A DNA stretch of 64,000 nucleotides from Rhizophagus irregularis (lineage: Eukaryota; Glomeromycota; Glomeromycetes; Glomerales; Glomeraceae). The position numbers and the translations under genes were made by a program. Where the stretch lies: assembly GCF_026210795.1 (NCBI RefSeq), contig NC_089436.1:2604001-2668000 (forward strand), given 5' to 3'. This document shows positions 1-10,800 of this stretch, in pieces (the stretch's first letter is position 1; every line of letters starts with the position of its first letter). Under the pieces are notes generated by a model. The model was not told where the DNA came from. It saw nothing but the letters and a program-made list of their open reading frames with translations, and made no database searches.

Positions 1-511
1 GAAAAAAGTAGTAAAAGTGAAAATTTTATTACATAATTTCAACTACACTTTTTGTTAAACTTCTTTATATAGGGAGACGACTGGTTTAAGCATATAAAAT
101 ATAAAAGTTAAGCTGAAAAAAAGAAAAAAGCAACGGAAGTTGCATTAGGTCCTAAATTACAAAATAAAATTTCTACGATATAGTATTTAATAATTATTTA
201 AATTTAATGCTTTGGGATCTTTCAAATATAGCGATAACTATTTTGTAAAAATTTTAGTCTATATTCACTTTCGAATATTTATCTTAGTTTACATTATAAT
301 TTGTAAAAAAAAAAATATTATACTGTATTTTGTTTTTATTTGTTTAATTAAATATTGTATAAATTCATGATTTATATATGTGTGTATATATATGATAAAC
401 TATTAGGAAGAAGTATCGTAATAAATAATAAATAAATAATATTTGATTTTTATATAATTATTTTATGCTAAATCTAAACTTTTATTTACGAATATGCTAA
501 GAGCCTAAGAC
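1..511. other. AT-rich intergenic sequence
   Basis: No gene seen. The stretch lies downstream of the kinase-Sel1 gene and holds only AT-rich sequence and short A/T runs. It may include that gene's 3' untranslated region. Confidence 0.4.
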
Positions 512-2639
512 TTAATCATAGACACCTACTCCCAATTTCTTTAATAAATTGATTGCTTTAATATTATCTTGTAAAGCAGCTTTTCTTAACCATTTAATTC
601 CTTCAACTTCATCTTTTGGAGTATTACATTTTCCTTTATAATATATATCACCCAAATTAAATTGTGCAGTGGGATTATTTCCTTCATTAGCAGCTTTTTT
701 AATGTATTCCATAAATATTTTTTGATTTTCTTCTTTATCAAGAAATTGTTTAAAAGTAAAAGCATAACGTAATTGAGCATCAGAATTTCCTTCATCAGCT
801 GCTTCTTTAAGTAATTTTTTACCTTCTTCTTCACGTCCTTTAATATCATTAAGAAGTCCATCCCATAAATAACGACCTTTCCAATATTTTGCTGTCGTAT
901 TCTTATTTTCTGCATGAAATTCAAAACATTCCCACGCTTTTTCATGTTCTTTATTTTCAAAAGCTCTTATTCCTTCTTCTAATGTAATTACCGGTTTTAT
1001 AATAACAGGACTAATTTCCTCATCTGGTAATTCTAAATCATCAATACCATCTTTTGATCCATCTAAATCCAAGGTTTTATCAGGGAGTAAACCTAGTGAA
1101 TTATCTTCAAACATATAACTAATAGAAGTATATAATTCTTCTAACAAATCTAATAATTTCATAAAAGGAATACGTTCATGCGGATTTTGCTTCCAAGCTA
1201 TAAATATAAAATCGATAATTAAAATACAATACATCGTAATGTTTGTCTAAAAATAATAATAATAATAATAATAATAATTTTTACTTACTGTCACTTATAA
1301 TATTTTTATATTCATTTTGATAATTTTCAGGAATTGAAGACCCAAATGTAATTTTTTCTCTACCACTTTTAGTAACATGATCCACAATTCTTTCTATTTC
1401 CCAACCCTGATATGGAACTTTTTCAAATGTAAGTTCCCAAAGTAACATACCAAAACTAAAAATTTCGCATTGTGTTGTATAAGGTTTATTGTTTAATTTT
1501 TCGGGAGCCATCCAACGTAATATATCTCCTATCGTTTGATCCATAGTAGTAGTTTTCCAATCAAAAGAACGTGCTAACTCAAAATTATAAATTTTAGGTT
1601 CTAAACTTTCTGTCATTAAAATATTTTCACATCTCAAATCATGATGTAAAATGTCAACATGTTGTAAGAATATAAGGCCACGACAAATTTCAAGAGCAAT
1701 TCGAACTTTATAATGCCATTTGATATCTTTAACTTCATAAAGTTCTTTCAAAGTTCCACGATCAGCCCACTCAAAAATCATAACATTACGTTTTTCAATT
1801 GATGAAATACCATAAAATTTAAGAATACGTTTACATCCAACAGATAATTTCATTAAAATTTCAAGAAGTCTTTGTGTCTTTTGACTCGGTTCAATTTCAT
1901 CCTCAGTAAATTTACAAGCTACATCTTGTCCTTGATAAATTTTCTTAATAATATATTTAGGTTCTTTACCACGTTTATCATCAGGTTTTCCTCGTATAGG
2001 TTGTAATAATTGTTTTGAATCAATCTTACTTACGCCTTGTAAAATTTTATCAGTTTTATCATTTTCATCATCTATATGACTCTTCATATGCTTTATTTCA
2101 TCATAAATAGTATCCAATTTACTATCAATTTCTTCAAAATATTTGGACATATATTTAGACATTTCATCCAAATCTTCTTTTAAGGCTGCATCATCAATTC
2201 TTCTCTGTTCTTCACTAGCAACTGCCATAGTAAAATTTAAATCTTTCATAGCATTATCATAATCATTTGTGAGTTTATCAAATTTATTCTTAATTTTATA
2301 AGCTTTTGCATATTTCTTAATACCCTGAATATTTGAAATATCAGAGACAAATTCTTTAATTTCTTTTAAAACATATATAAATCTATTAAAAGCTTTATAA
2401 TATTCTTCATTACGAAATTTACTTTCATTTTTTTGTTTTCTACTTTGTAATGTATTAATAGCATTATTAGCCAATATCATTCGTTCCACTAAAACATCAC
2501 AAATCTTTCTATTATATTCTGCTGTTTCATAAATATCTATGATTTCACTGATTAATCCTGTAGCTACAGTAATTAATGGTAAATATGGACTTATAGCTTC
2601 TCCTATTAAATTTAAAGCAAATTGAGTTTTAGAATTCAT
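512..2639 (-). CDS. Helical-bundle / pseudokinase / Sel1-repeat protein
   Basis: Two exons, 2639-1289 and 1197-512, join in frame across a 91-base GT-AG intron to give 678 residues. Residues 1-190 are predicted helical: a hydrophobic start (LITVATGLISEIIDIYE) is followed by long amphipathic helices, resembling the four-helix N-terminal domain of MLKL and HeLo-like fungal proteins. A tyrosine-kinase-like domain follows from about residue 225 to 480. It keeps the beta-3 lysine (VACKF) and has HHDLRCENIL for the catalytic loop, but NFE replaces the metal-binding DFG, so catalysis is doubtful. The C-terminal 150 residues hold Sel1-type repeats (for example AQFNLGDIYYKGKC), which usually bind partner proteins. 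The start is the first ATG of a long open frame. By analogy with MLKL it could be a membrane-active or scaffold signalling protein; that role is inference. Confidence 0.8.
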
Positions 2640-3209
2640 CCTTCTAATTTGAAAAAATTAAATATTATAATATATAATTTTTTTTCTATTCAATTTCCGG
2701 TAAAAAAAAAATATTCAAAAAAAATTTTAGTGAAAACCGGTCATTTTATACTTTTTTTTGCGTTAAAAAAAAATTTTTTTTTTTGTTCAACAGTTCCTCT
2801 TTCATGGAGTATTTTCTCCGATAATTTCAAATGAAAAATGGTTACAAAAAATAATTGTACGACTAATTACCCGCAGTTATTTACAAAATAAATTAGCCCA
2901 ATTTGGAATTGGAAACAATGATCAGATTATAAAGCATGGGCCTAATTTGGAATTAAGACAACGATCAAGATCAGAGATTTGATGATTGGCGGGGTTTTAA
3001 TTCCTTTTACTAATTGAAGTAAATACTACCATAATTGACTGTTTTAGCAGTAATAAAAAAAACTTCTATAGTAATACACTTATTTTTTGGTCCGTATATT
3101 TTTTATCATTTTTGTTTCTCAAAAAAGAATAAAAGTATTTTTTTAATTTTTTATTGTTAGAATACGTCATTTTCATTTTTATCTTAGTGTTGTCATTTTA
3201 ACAATCTTA
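2640..3209. other. Intergenic, nothing recognised
   Basis: AT-rich sequence upstream of the kinase-Sel1 gene. It probably includes that gene's promoter, but no specific motif is convincing. Confidence 0.35.
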
Positions 3210-3900
3210 TTTATATCTAAAGCTCTTTGGATCTATATAAGGTATAATATCAAATAAATATATTGCATCATTAGATTCCGTTGATGGTAATACTTTTTTA
3301 ATATAAAATATAATGATTAATATATATTATTTGCATAAAATAATTAATTTATACCGGATTTTGATGAATAAGTAAATATAAAACGGCACTTACCAATTGT
3401 AAAGCCAAGTTTAGCATATCAGTTCATTAAAATGCTCGTTAAAAATAATAATGTGCCATTATCAACGTATTCTATAACTAAAAAGTACTTATTCATTTGA
3501 ACTATACCTGAAAATTGTATAAACATCAAATAATTTAATAATTATTCCACACTATAACGTACAATATATTGTACTATAGCATACTCAAAAAGTAGTAATA
3601 TGAAATATTTTCTTGCATTGACCTTCTATCGTTGAAACACCATAGAATTGTAAAATAATTTTATGTTCAATATTATGAAATCATTCTAACTAATAATATA
3701 AAACAAGCATTAAAGATAAATTAGTTTTAATTTCTTAAAATTTAGAATATTTATATACTGTACCTCCAATTACTCTGAATTCAAAACAAAAAAATTCATT
3801 TTCAAATTTAGCGCGGAAGAAATTTCATTCTACTATCGAATAAATTTCTTTGAAGTCCGAATATTCATAGCATCTGATTTCTTTTTCAATAATGAAATTT
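3210..3900 (-). pseudogene. Decayed kinase relic, like the middle domain of the triple-kinase gene
   Basis: Read on the minus strand, stretches here match coding parts of the triple-kinase gene. Bases 3215-3290 resemble its activation-loop region near 11440-11520. Bases 3355-3510 resemble the catalytic-loop exon near 11670-11850. Bases 3630-3680 resemble the small exon near 11930-11990, and 3835-3900 resemble the beta-1 region near 12190-12265. The order is kept, but much of the intervening sequence is gone and no frame stays open. This looks like an old kinase copy, closest to the second domain of the gene at 9710-13801. Which copy came first cannot be told by eye. Confidence 0.55.
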
Positions 3901-4790
3901 TCTAATAAATTATTACTGCCATTTGTTCCGTAAACTTGTCCCTCTTTTGCTTAAGTACTAATGTTTTTAAAGATTTTAAAAGAAACTATTTTTTCGGTTT
4001 AAATTGAGCTTTTTTAAATGCTTTTGGCTCTTGTGTATGACTATAAGATCATTTTGTTGATTTTTCTTTTATGACGTGAGTGTTGCAATTTAAAGTTTAT
4101 TTTAAAAAAATTAATTCTTACCAAATATATAATAATAATATACTAATAATATTTGTAATATATGTACAGTACTTAAAAGTATTTCCCAAATGTATTTTTT
4201 TCAGAAGCAAAAAGCAATATAGTACAGCAGACTATGCCGACTAAATAATTATATTACAGAATTCCAGTAACAAATCCGGTAGAATGATATTCACAAAATT
4301 TAGATTCCATTAATTAATTTCATTTCGAACACTGTACATCAGAAATCTTTGAGCAATAAATTCAACTTTACTAAGAATTGAAGAGTCTCCAGAAATCAAA
4401 AGATTACTCGAAAAGTAGAAGAAAAAATTTCGGAATTTAAAAAAAAAAATGTTTTACGCGCAATAGCGTACATACATAAAACCTTAGATTGTTATAATTT
4501 TATAATTTTGGTAAAAAAAAAGATATGAAAAACAAAAATAACTGAAAACTTAAATATTTTAATATTTGAAACAATCATGAAAACCGATTTTCTCTTTAAA
4601 AAAAATAAATAATGGAATTATGTTATATTTTAATTTTATTATTAATTATTTTTTTTTTTTACTTTATATTAAAGGAAACACTAATTATTTAAACTTATAA
4701 TAAATTGTATTACGTGTTTAAAAATCAGTTAAATTCAAAATAACATTTACGCATAAGCTCGAGCCAAGTTGATAATTTAATTATTTATTA
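3901..4790. other. Intergenic, nothing recognised
   Basis: AT-rich sequence between the kinase relic and the start of the duplicated block. No coding potential was recognised. Confidence 0.35.
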
Positions 4791-6480
4791 ATCTTCCTAT
4801 TACTTTAAATCAAGTTTTTACTTTTTAAATTTTCAGTTGTTTCGAACAATGCTTCTGATTTTGGTGAATTGATATTTTTATTCACAATATCATGTTATTA
4901 CATCATTTTGTACCGTTTTATGATTTCTCAGTAAATATAACTACCAAGCCCGTTCCTTTGACAAAAATACGGAGAAAACCCGAAAATAAAAAAGGATAAC
5001 CGCGAATAAAAAATTGAAATGTTATTCCACATTCTAAAAATTCGACTCTCTAGAATTGATAAAAGTTGATTGAATTTTTTTACCTTGTCGACTTCACGAC
5101 TTTTAAAACAGTTTGATATACTATTCAATAAGAAATCCCGCACGCGTAACATGTAAACAAAAAAAAAAATGAAATTTTTTCCAATCTAGCTTATATATAC
5201 GGTAAATGAAATAATTATTAATGGAGTTTAAATCTTATTCAAGTTAAAAAACATAATTACGTGACTCCTTTATGGTGATAATTAGTCCGAAGTGTAATGA
5301 AGGACTATTATTATTACGAAAGATGATACAAAAGTTATGTTACGTAAGCGGACAAAATGGCACTTTGGATTGTACATCATACCGATTTCCTACGTATTGT
5401 TTCACTTATTTTGAAATCCAGAAGAAATTTTTTTCGGTATTTTTAACATATATCGAAGTTTTTAAAATTGGTTGAAATTTATGGAGGAAAAAGTTCTAAA
5501 ATGTCACTTTTTTAAACGACAATTTTATTAATGTATATAATAAAATACATAAAAAAGATATTTTCTATGCGTCCGTAACAATAATTTAAAAGATTATTAT
5601 TATTATTATTAGTATAAATAATTGGTCTTTGTTTAGGTTCTTGATCCCAACATTTTATGTAAAGTTCTTCATATTCTTTAGGTGTCTCGGGAATTGGGAT
5701 TTCACGTTTTCCAGCACAAATCAGTGCAACCTTTTCATTTTCTGTAAGACAATCTTCAAATGGAGGACATCCACTAGAAATTTCCCACATTAATACACCA
5801 AAGCTATAAATATCTGAAGATTTTGTATATGGAAATTTAGAATCTAAAATTCTTTTAGGTTCTACATAAGCTATATTACCAAAATTGCCTATATAAGCCG
5901 AACTTTGATTTTGAATCTTCGAAATACCAAAATCTATTATTTTGGCATTATTTTCATGGATAACTATATTTTTAGAATGCTAAAAAAAAATAAATTATTT
6001 AAAATAAATTATTAATGATAATTACATGACCAGATGATTTAGTAGATTGCTGGTAACTTCTCAGTTTACTATGAGAAACGAATTTGACTACTTTATAGCA
6101 AATTTTTAATCTTCGCCGTAAACTGTGAAGTCTGATAACATGTAAAAGTGTAATACTATTATAAATACTTACCAGGTCTCTATGTAAAACATTTTCATTA
6201 TGTAAGTAATTTAATCCATCTGCAATTTGAAATGCCAATCTTTTTTTATCTTCCCAAGTTAGTTTTTTAAAATTATCTTTAAGATAATTTCGAAGGTCAC
6301 CACCATTAGCATATTGCATAACAAGTAAGTATTCTTTTGTCGTAACGTCTAAATAAAGTAAATTATTATAAAATAAATATTTTCAAATTTCAATTAAAAA
6401 AAAAATGGTTTAAATTAATTACCTTGGACCAATCAAACGCTCAGATGAATAAGGTTTAGTAAATATAGCGCCCAAAATCT
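4790..6480. repeat. Segmental duplication, copy A (paired with about 8690-10800)
   Basis: Bases from about 4840 to 5580 resemble 8700-9470: the same order of shared words such as ctaattagtccgaagtg-type and aaatggcactt segments. Bases 5620-6400 match 10016-10790 almost base for base. The block covers the 3' part of a kinase gene and its 3' flank. Between the two matching parts, copy A lacks about 530 bases present in copy B. Those bases hold the last coding stretch, the final introns and an inserted repeat. Confidence 0.75.
5512..6480 (-). pseudogene. Truncated duplicate of the third kinase domain
   Basis: Two exons, about 6341-6173 and 5979-5600, match the last kinase domain of the gene at 9710-13801. 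They encode the hinge ([13 protein letters not shown]), catalytic loop (HRDL then HSKNIV), IIDFGISK and the [10 protein letters not shown] helix. The nucleotide-binding lobe is missing: upstream of about 6430 the sequence no longer matches the copy, and the phase needed for splicing meets a stop. At the C-terminal end the reading runs into a TTA-rich microsatellite (poly-Asn) in place of the usual tail. With no glycine loop or beta-3 lysine it cannot be an active kinase. It may be transcribed, but is best read as a broken copy. Confidence 0.75.
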
Positions 6481-7330
6481 AAAAGTAGGAGAAAATTTCG
6501 TAAAAAAATAATTCTAATCATGTGATCTATAATTTACCGTGCGTTTTTTCCCATAGTATAGCGAACGTTTTTAAATTTTTTTCATTAGAAACGAGAAATT
6601 TTTTCTCTTTTTGTAAGAATGGTTTTCTTGAAAAATTCGTCTTTTCGTAAAATCAAAGTTTTGGTTTCATCAAAAAATTTGTTTTTTCCTTATTTAAATA
6701 TACGGTAGTTACTTATTAGTATAATTATGATTGATAAAAAAAAACTTTTTGAAAAAAGAAAAAAATTCTCACAATGTATTTTTTTTTCAAATAAAAGAAA
6801 AACTTTTGCGGCAAGGAACTTTTTTAATAAAAAAGCAAAGTGTCAACTATTATGATTTGATAGAAACTAAATTTATCGATCCAAATTCTGGCATGGAATT
6901 TGGGGCATTCAAAGAAATGATAGAAAATGATATGCTTAGAAATTTACTTTTATTAAAATAGTGGCATTGAAACAAATGTGGTTAGTTATCTAATAATTTA
7001 TTTTTGAATGTTTTTTAATTTAATTATGATTAATTTTTATCTTCTTGCAAAAGAAAATTATCATTATTTCATTTTAATAAACTTTATATAAGAATCATTC
7101 ATGTTTCAGTATTTATTATCAAAACATCAAAATTGAAACATAATTTTACGATATAAGGGCTTCTCGATAATCTATTTCTTGTTTTTTATATGAAATTTAT
7201 AAATCGTGGTGTTCAACACCACAGTTATATGATTTATTTATTTTTTTTATTTGCTACTCTAACTTTTTATTCTATATTATTAATAGTCTAGCTGAGCTGA
7301 TTCTATTAATTTAAAGGAGAATTTGTATTT
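6481..7330. other. Intergenic with a short unexplained open stretch
   Basis: A plus-strand open stretch at 6731-6961 (about 60 residues, ending FGAFKEMIENDMLRNLLLLK) has a protein-like composition, but there are no neighbouring exons or recognisable family. A short perfect inverted repeat (GTGGTGTT-C-AACACCAC) lies at 7206-7222. Nothing else was recognised. Confidence 0.3.
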
Positions 7331-7537
7331 TACGCACCATGCTTATAATGCACCCATGCGCAGTTTTTTTTATGTGCATGATAAAAAAATTTATACACGA
7401 TCTGATGTCCCATGTTGATAACGCAGTAAAAATTTTGTACAACCTTTTAGACTATTTTGATCAACAATTAAACTATTTTTATTCCCACACTCTCTCTTCG
7501 CTATTTCCTTCCCTTTTTTCATCAAATACTACTAATA

Positions 7538-8029
7538 TGAGTGATCCAGATTCTTTTTCAAACGATGATGAATTTTTTACCAATGATTTTACTACCAGAT
7601 GACAGATGATAATTTTAACTTTAATGGTAATCAATATGTTTCTCTTAAAAAGCAACAATTATATTATGTTAATATACGGGGATTGACTAATAGCAGATTG
7701 CTTGCAAGAGTTGTAACGAATCTTTTATTATTTTACTTGAAGAGTATATTAACAAAAAAAAATAGGGTTTACAATCTGTATCAAACCATAATATAGATAC
7801 GCAAGAAGTAGATCAAGAAAATGTTATTTCAATTGGAAATCCTATAATTCGACGTCCTAAAGGAAGACCACCTGGAACTGCGAGGTTTAAGGGACCTTTA
7901 CAAACTTTCAACTCAACCCAATGAAGCTCCTACAAGTCGAAATGTGGCTTATGCAGTAAGAATGGTCACAATCTTGCTACTTGTCCAATGAATCATCGGA
8001 AAAAAAGAAGTAATGAAGTTTTGAACTAG
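7538..8029 (+). pseudogene. Relic of a transposase-type AT-hook / zinc-knuckle protein
   Basis: A possible start at 7538 opens an acidic stretch (MSDPDSFSNDDEFF) that soon breaks. From 7772 to 8029 one frame gives IIRRPKGRPPGTARFKGP, an AT-hook-like basic motif, then a TGA stop. The same frame continues with a CCHC zinc knuckle (CGLCSKNGHNLATC, spacing C-x2-C-x4-H-x4-C). This pair is, to my recollection, typical of the C-terminal end of MULE-type DNA transposase genes abundant in Rhizophagus genomes. Only the tail is present and the catalytic part was not found. The family assignment is from memory of the motif, not from a search. Confidence 0.55.
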
Positions 8030-8086
8030 ATGTATAACATTGAATTTAATAGGGTAAGTGTTTAAGTTAGAAGCGTTAGATTTGGA

Positions 8087-8137
8087 GTTGCGTTAGGATT
8101 AGGGTTAGGATTAGGTTAGGTTAGGATTAGGTTGGTT
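8087..8137 (+). repeat. Interstitial telomere-like repeat
   Basis: About seven head-to-tail units of GTTAGG, GATTAGG or GGGTTAGG, a degenerate form of the TTAGGG telomere repeat common in fungi. It sits 60 bases past the transposase relic, far from any visible chromosome end. Confidence 0.7.
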
Positions 8138-8690
8138 TATTTAGAGGATTGAAACAATGCTTTTTAACTCAATTATTTTATCAATTTTGTAGGTGCGTTT
8201 ATTTAAGTCCAAATTTACACAAAGATAATCTTTATTTATGAAAATTATTCTATGCATGTTTTTTTAATTATATTTACATGAGAATTTATAAAATATTATA
8301 TAGGGTGCGCACAAAATAATATACGCGTCACCATTAATTTGTAATAAATTTGTTAATTTTTATACCACGCGTAAAAGTAATAAGACTTTAAAATTTTATA
8401 TAATTTATGCGCCCCTGCATTTTGCGCAGGTGCGTAGGAATTTAAAGTAAAAAAATGTTGCAACATATACTTCACTTATATTTTTATGTTTTTTAATTTT
8501 TTTATTTTTTTTTATTTTGCAAAATTTCTAGTGCAAAAAAAAATAGTATTATTCAAATCCTTTTTTCTGACCATTTTCAAGGGTGCTGGGCAATTTTAAT
8601 TAGTACAACTTGTTTAGTTTAGGCTATAGTTTTTGTGAAATCACATACTATGGCTAGTGATGTGTTTTAGTAAAGTCGTTTATTATTATA
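8138..8690. other. Intergenic, GC-spiked AT-rich sequence
   Basis: No gene. Two unusually GC-rich islands (around 8300-8335 and 8405-8440, with GCGCAC and TGCGCAGGTGCG words) stand out from the AT-rich background. They may be remains of a short transposon, but no paired ends could be defined. Confidence 0.3.
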
Positions 8691-10800
8691 GTTTTTTAGA
8701 ACATAATTTGAATACTTTGCTTCTGATTTTGATAAAGTGATATTTTAATTATTAACCAATATGTAAAATTTTTATTTCAAAATATCCTGTTCTAGATATT
8801 CTAAATCATTTTGTTACCCCTTTACAATTTCCAGTAAATATAACTAATCCGCCGGTTTATTGAAAACCCGAAAATAAAAAGGATAATAATGATGGTGAAC
8901 GAATAAAAATAATGGATAAGATTGAGTTAATTGAATTTTTTGCCTTGTCGACTTTTAAAAAAGTTTGATATACTAATCGATAAGAAATTCCGCACGAATG
9001 ACATGTAAACAAAAAAATTTTTTGAAAAAGTAAATGAAATAATTAAAAAAAAAGAGTTATTAATGGAGTTTAAATCTTATGTTATTACGCGATTCTTTGT
9101 GGTGATAACAGATAATTAGTCCGAAGTGCAATGAAGGACTATTATTCCGAAAAATGATACAAAAGTTATGCATCCTTAAGTAATCGGACAAAATGGCACT
9201 TCGAATTTTATAATGATCTTCGTTTCCTACGTAATATTATGTAATGCCTCACTGTTTTGATAATTCAGAAGAAACTGTCTTTCGGCATTTTTAACATTTA
9301 TCGAAGTTTTAAGCAATTAGGAAAAAGTTCTAAAAAAAAATTTTTAAACGTATATTCCCAATTATACAAGATTAATTATGGATAAAAAACTTTTTATATA
9401 TGATGTTAGTTTACTAATCACGTTTTACTAATTTGTTTCTGTGCGTCTGTAACAACAATAAAAAGATTATTATTGTTTGTTATTGTTCGGGATTTTACTG
9501 ACCGATATTTTTATGAGACATCCAATACTTCATCCAATATTGAAATTAGTAGCATTGATTCCTATTGGTCATTCCTAATGACCGACAAGTTATTGCCTAC
9601 GATTTCTCAACTTCCCACGGGTATTGCCATATCTATTCTCCATCCAATAAAACTATTTATTATAAATAATTTATTTTACTGACATATTTAAATATTTCGT
9701 AATTATTTTTCATGAACTAATAAATAAAAGGTTATAATATACAGTAAATCATACAAATTATTAGTCAATAATTAAAAATAAAGAAGTTGAATTATAAATT
9801 AAATTTAAAAAACTTACGACAGATATAAAGATGAAGTTGATTTTACAGCTTGTGAATTATCTGTAATTAATGTTTATCATAAATTAATATATACTCATTT
9901 AAAATTGAGTATAAAAAACAAAAATATTTATCATTATATTTATACCTTCAATTATTTTATTTTTAACATTAACTCCAAACCCCATTTTTTCAAATTCTTC
10001 AAGTACTTTGCTAATAATTGGTCTTTGTTTAGGTTCTTGATCCCAACATTTTATGTAAAGTTCTTCATATTCTATAGAAGTCTCGGGAATTGGAATTTCC
10101 CGTTTTCCTGCACAAATAAGTGCAACTTTTTCATTTTCTGTGACGCAATCTTTAAATGGAGGACATCCACTAGAAATTTCCCACATTAATACACCAAAGC
10201 TATAAATATCTGAAGATTTGGTATATGGAAATTTGGAATCTAAAATTCTTTTAGGTTCTACATAAGCTATATTACCAAAATTGCCTATATAAGCCGAACT
10301 TTGATTTTGAATCTTCGAAATACCAAAATCTATTATTTTAGCATTATTTTCATGGATAACTATATTTTTAGAATGCTAAAAAAAAAAAAATTATTTATGA
10401 TAATTACATGACCAGATGATTTAGTAAAATTGCTGATAACTTCTCAGTTTACTATGAGAAACGAATTTGACCACTTTGCAGCAAATTTTTAATCTTCACC
10501 GTAAACTGTGAAGTCTGTTAACCTGTAACACTATTATAAATACTTACCAGGTCTCTGTGTAAAACATTTTCATTATGTAAGTAATTTAATCCATCTGCAA
10601 TTTGAAATGCTAATCTTTTTTTATCTCCCCAAGTTAGTTTTTTAAAATTATCTTTAAGATAATTTCGAAGGTCACCACCATTAGCATATTGCATGACAAG
10701 TAAATATTCTTTTGTCATAACGTCTGAAATAAAGTAAATTATTATAAAATAAATATTTTCAAATTTCTTCAAGTAAAAAATTATTTTAAATTACCTTGGC
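8690..10800. repeat. Segmental duplication, copy B (paired with 4790-6480)
   Basis: This is the partner of the block at 4790-6480. Copy B keeps the complete 3' end of the triple-kinase gene, whereas copy A has only part of it. Bases about 9478-9670 have no counterpart in copy A and resemble a repeat inserted upstream of the second cullin copy at 28658-28790. Confidence 0.7.
9478..9672. mobile_element. Short dispersed repeat, possibly a MITE
   Basis: The left edge (gttattgttcgggattttac) and right edge (ctccatccaataaaactatt) resemble the left and right parts of the insertion at 28658-28790. The middle differs and is longer. There is no coding capacity. Terminal inverted repeats are not clear. 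Confidence 0.4.

Noticed and set aside
4928-5152. Minus-strand open frame of 74 residues
   Set aside because: It is not conserved as an open frame in the duplicated block near 8850-9000 and has no protein-like composition.
9905-10189. Plus-strand open frame of 94 residues
   Set aside because: It lies antisense to the well-supported third kinase domain.
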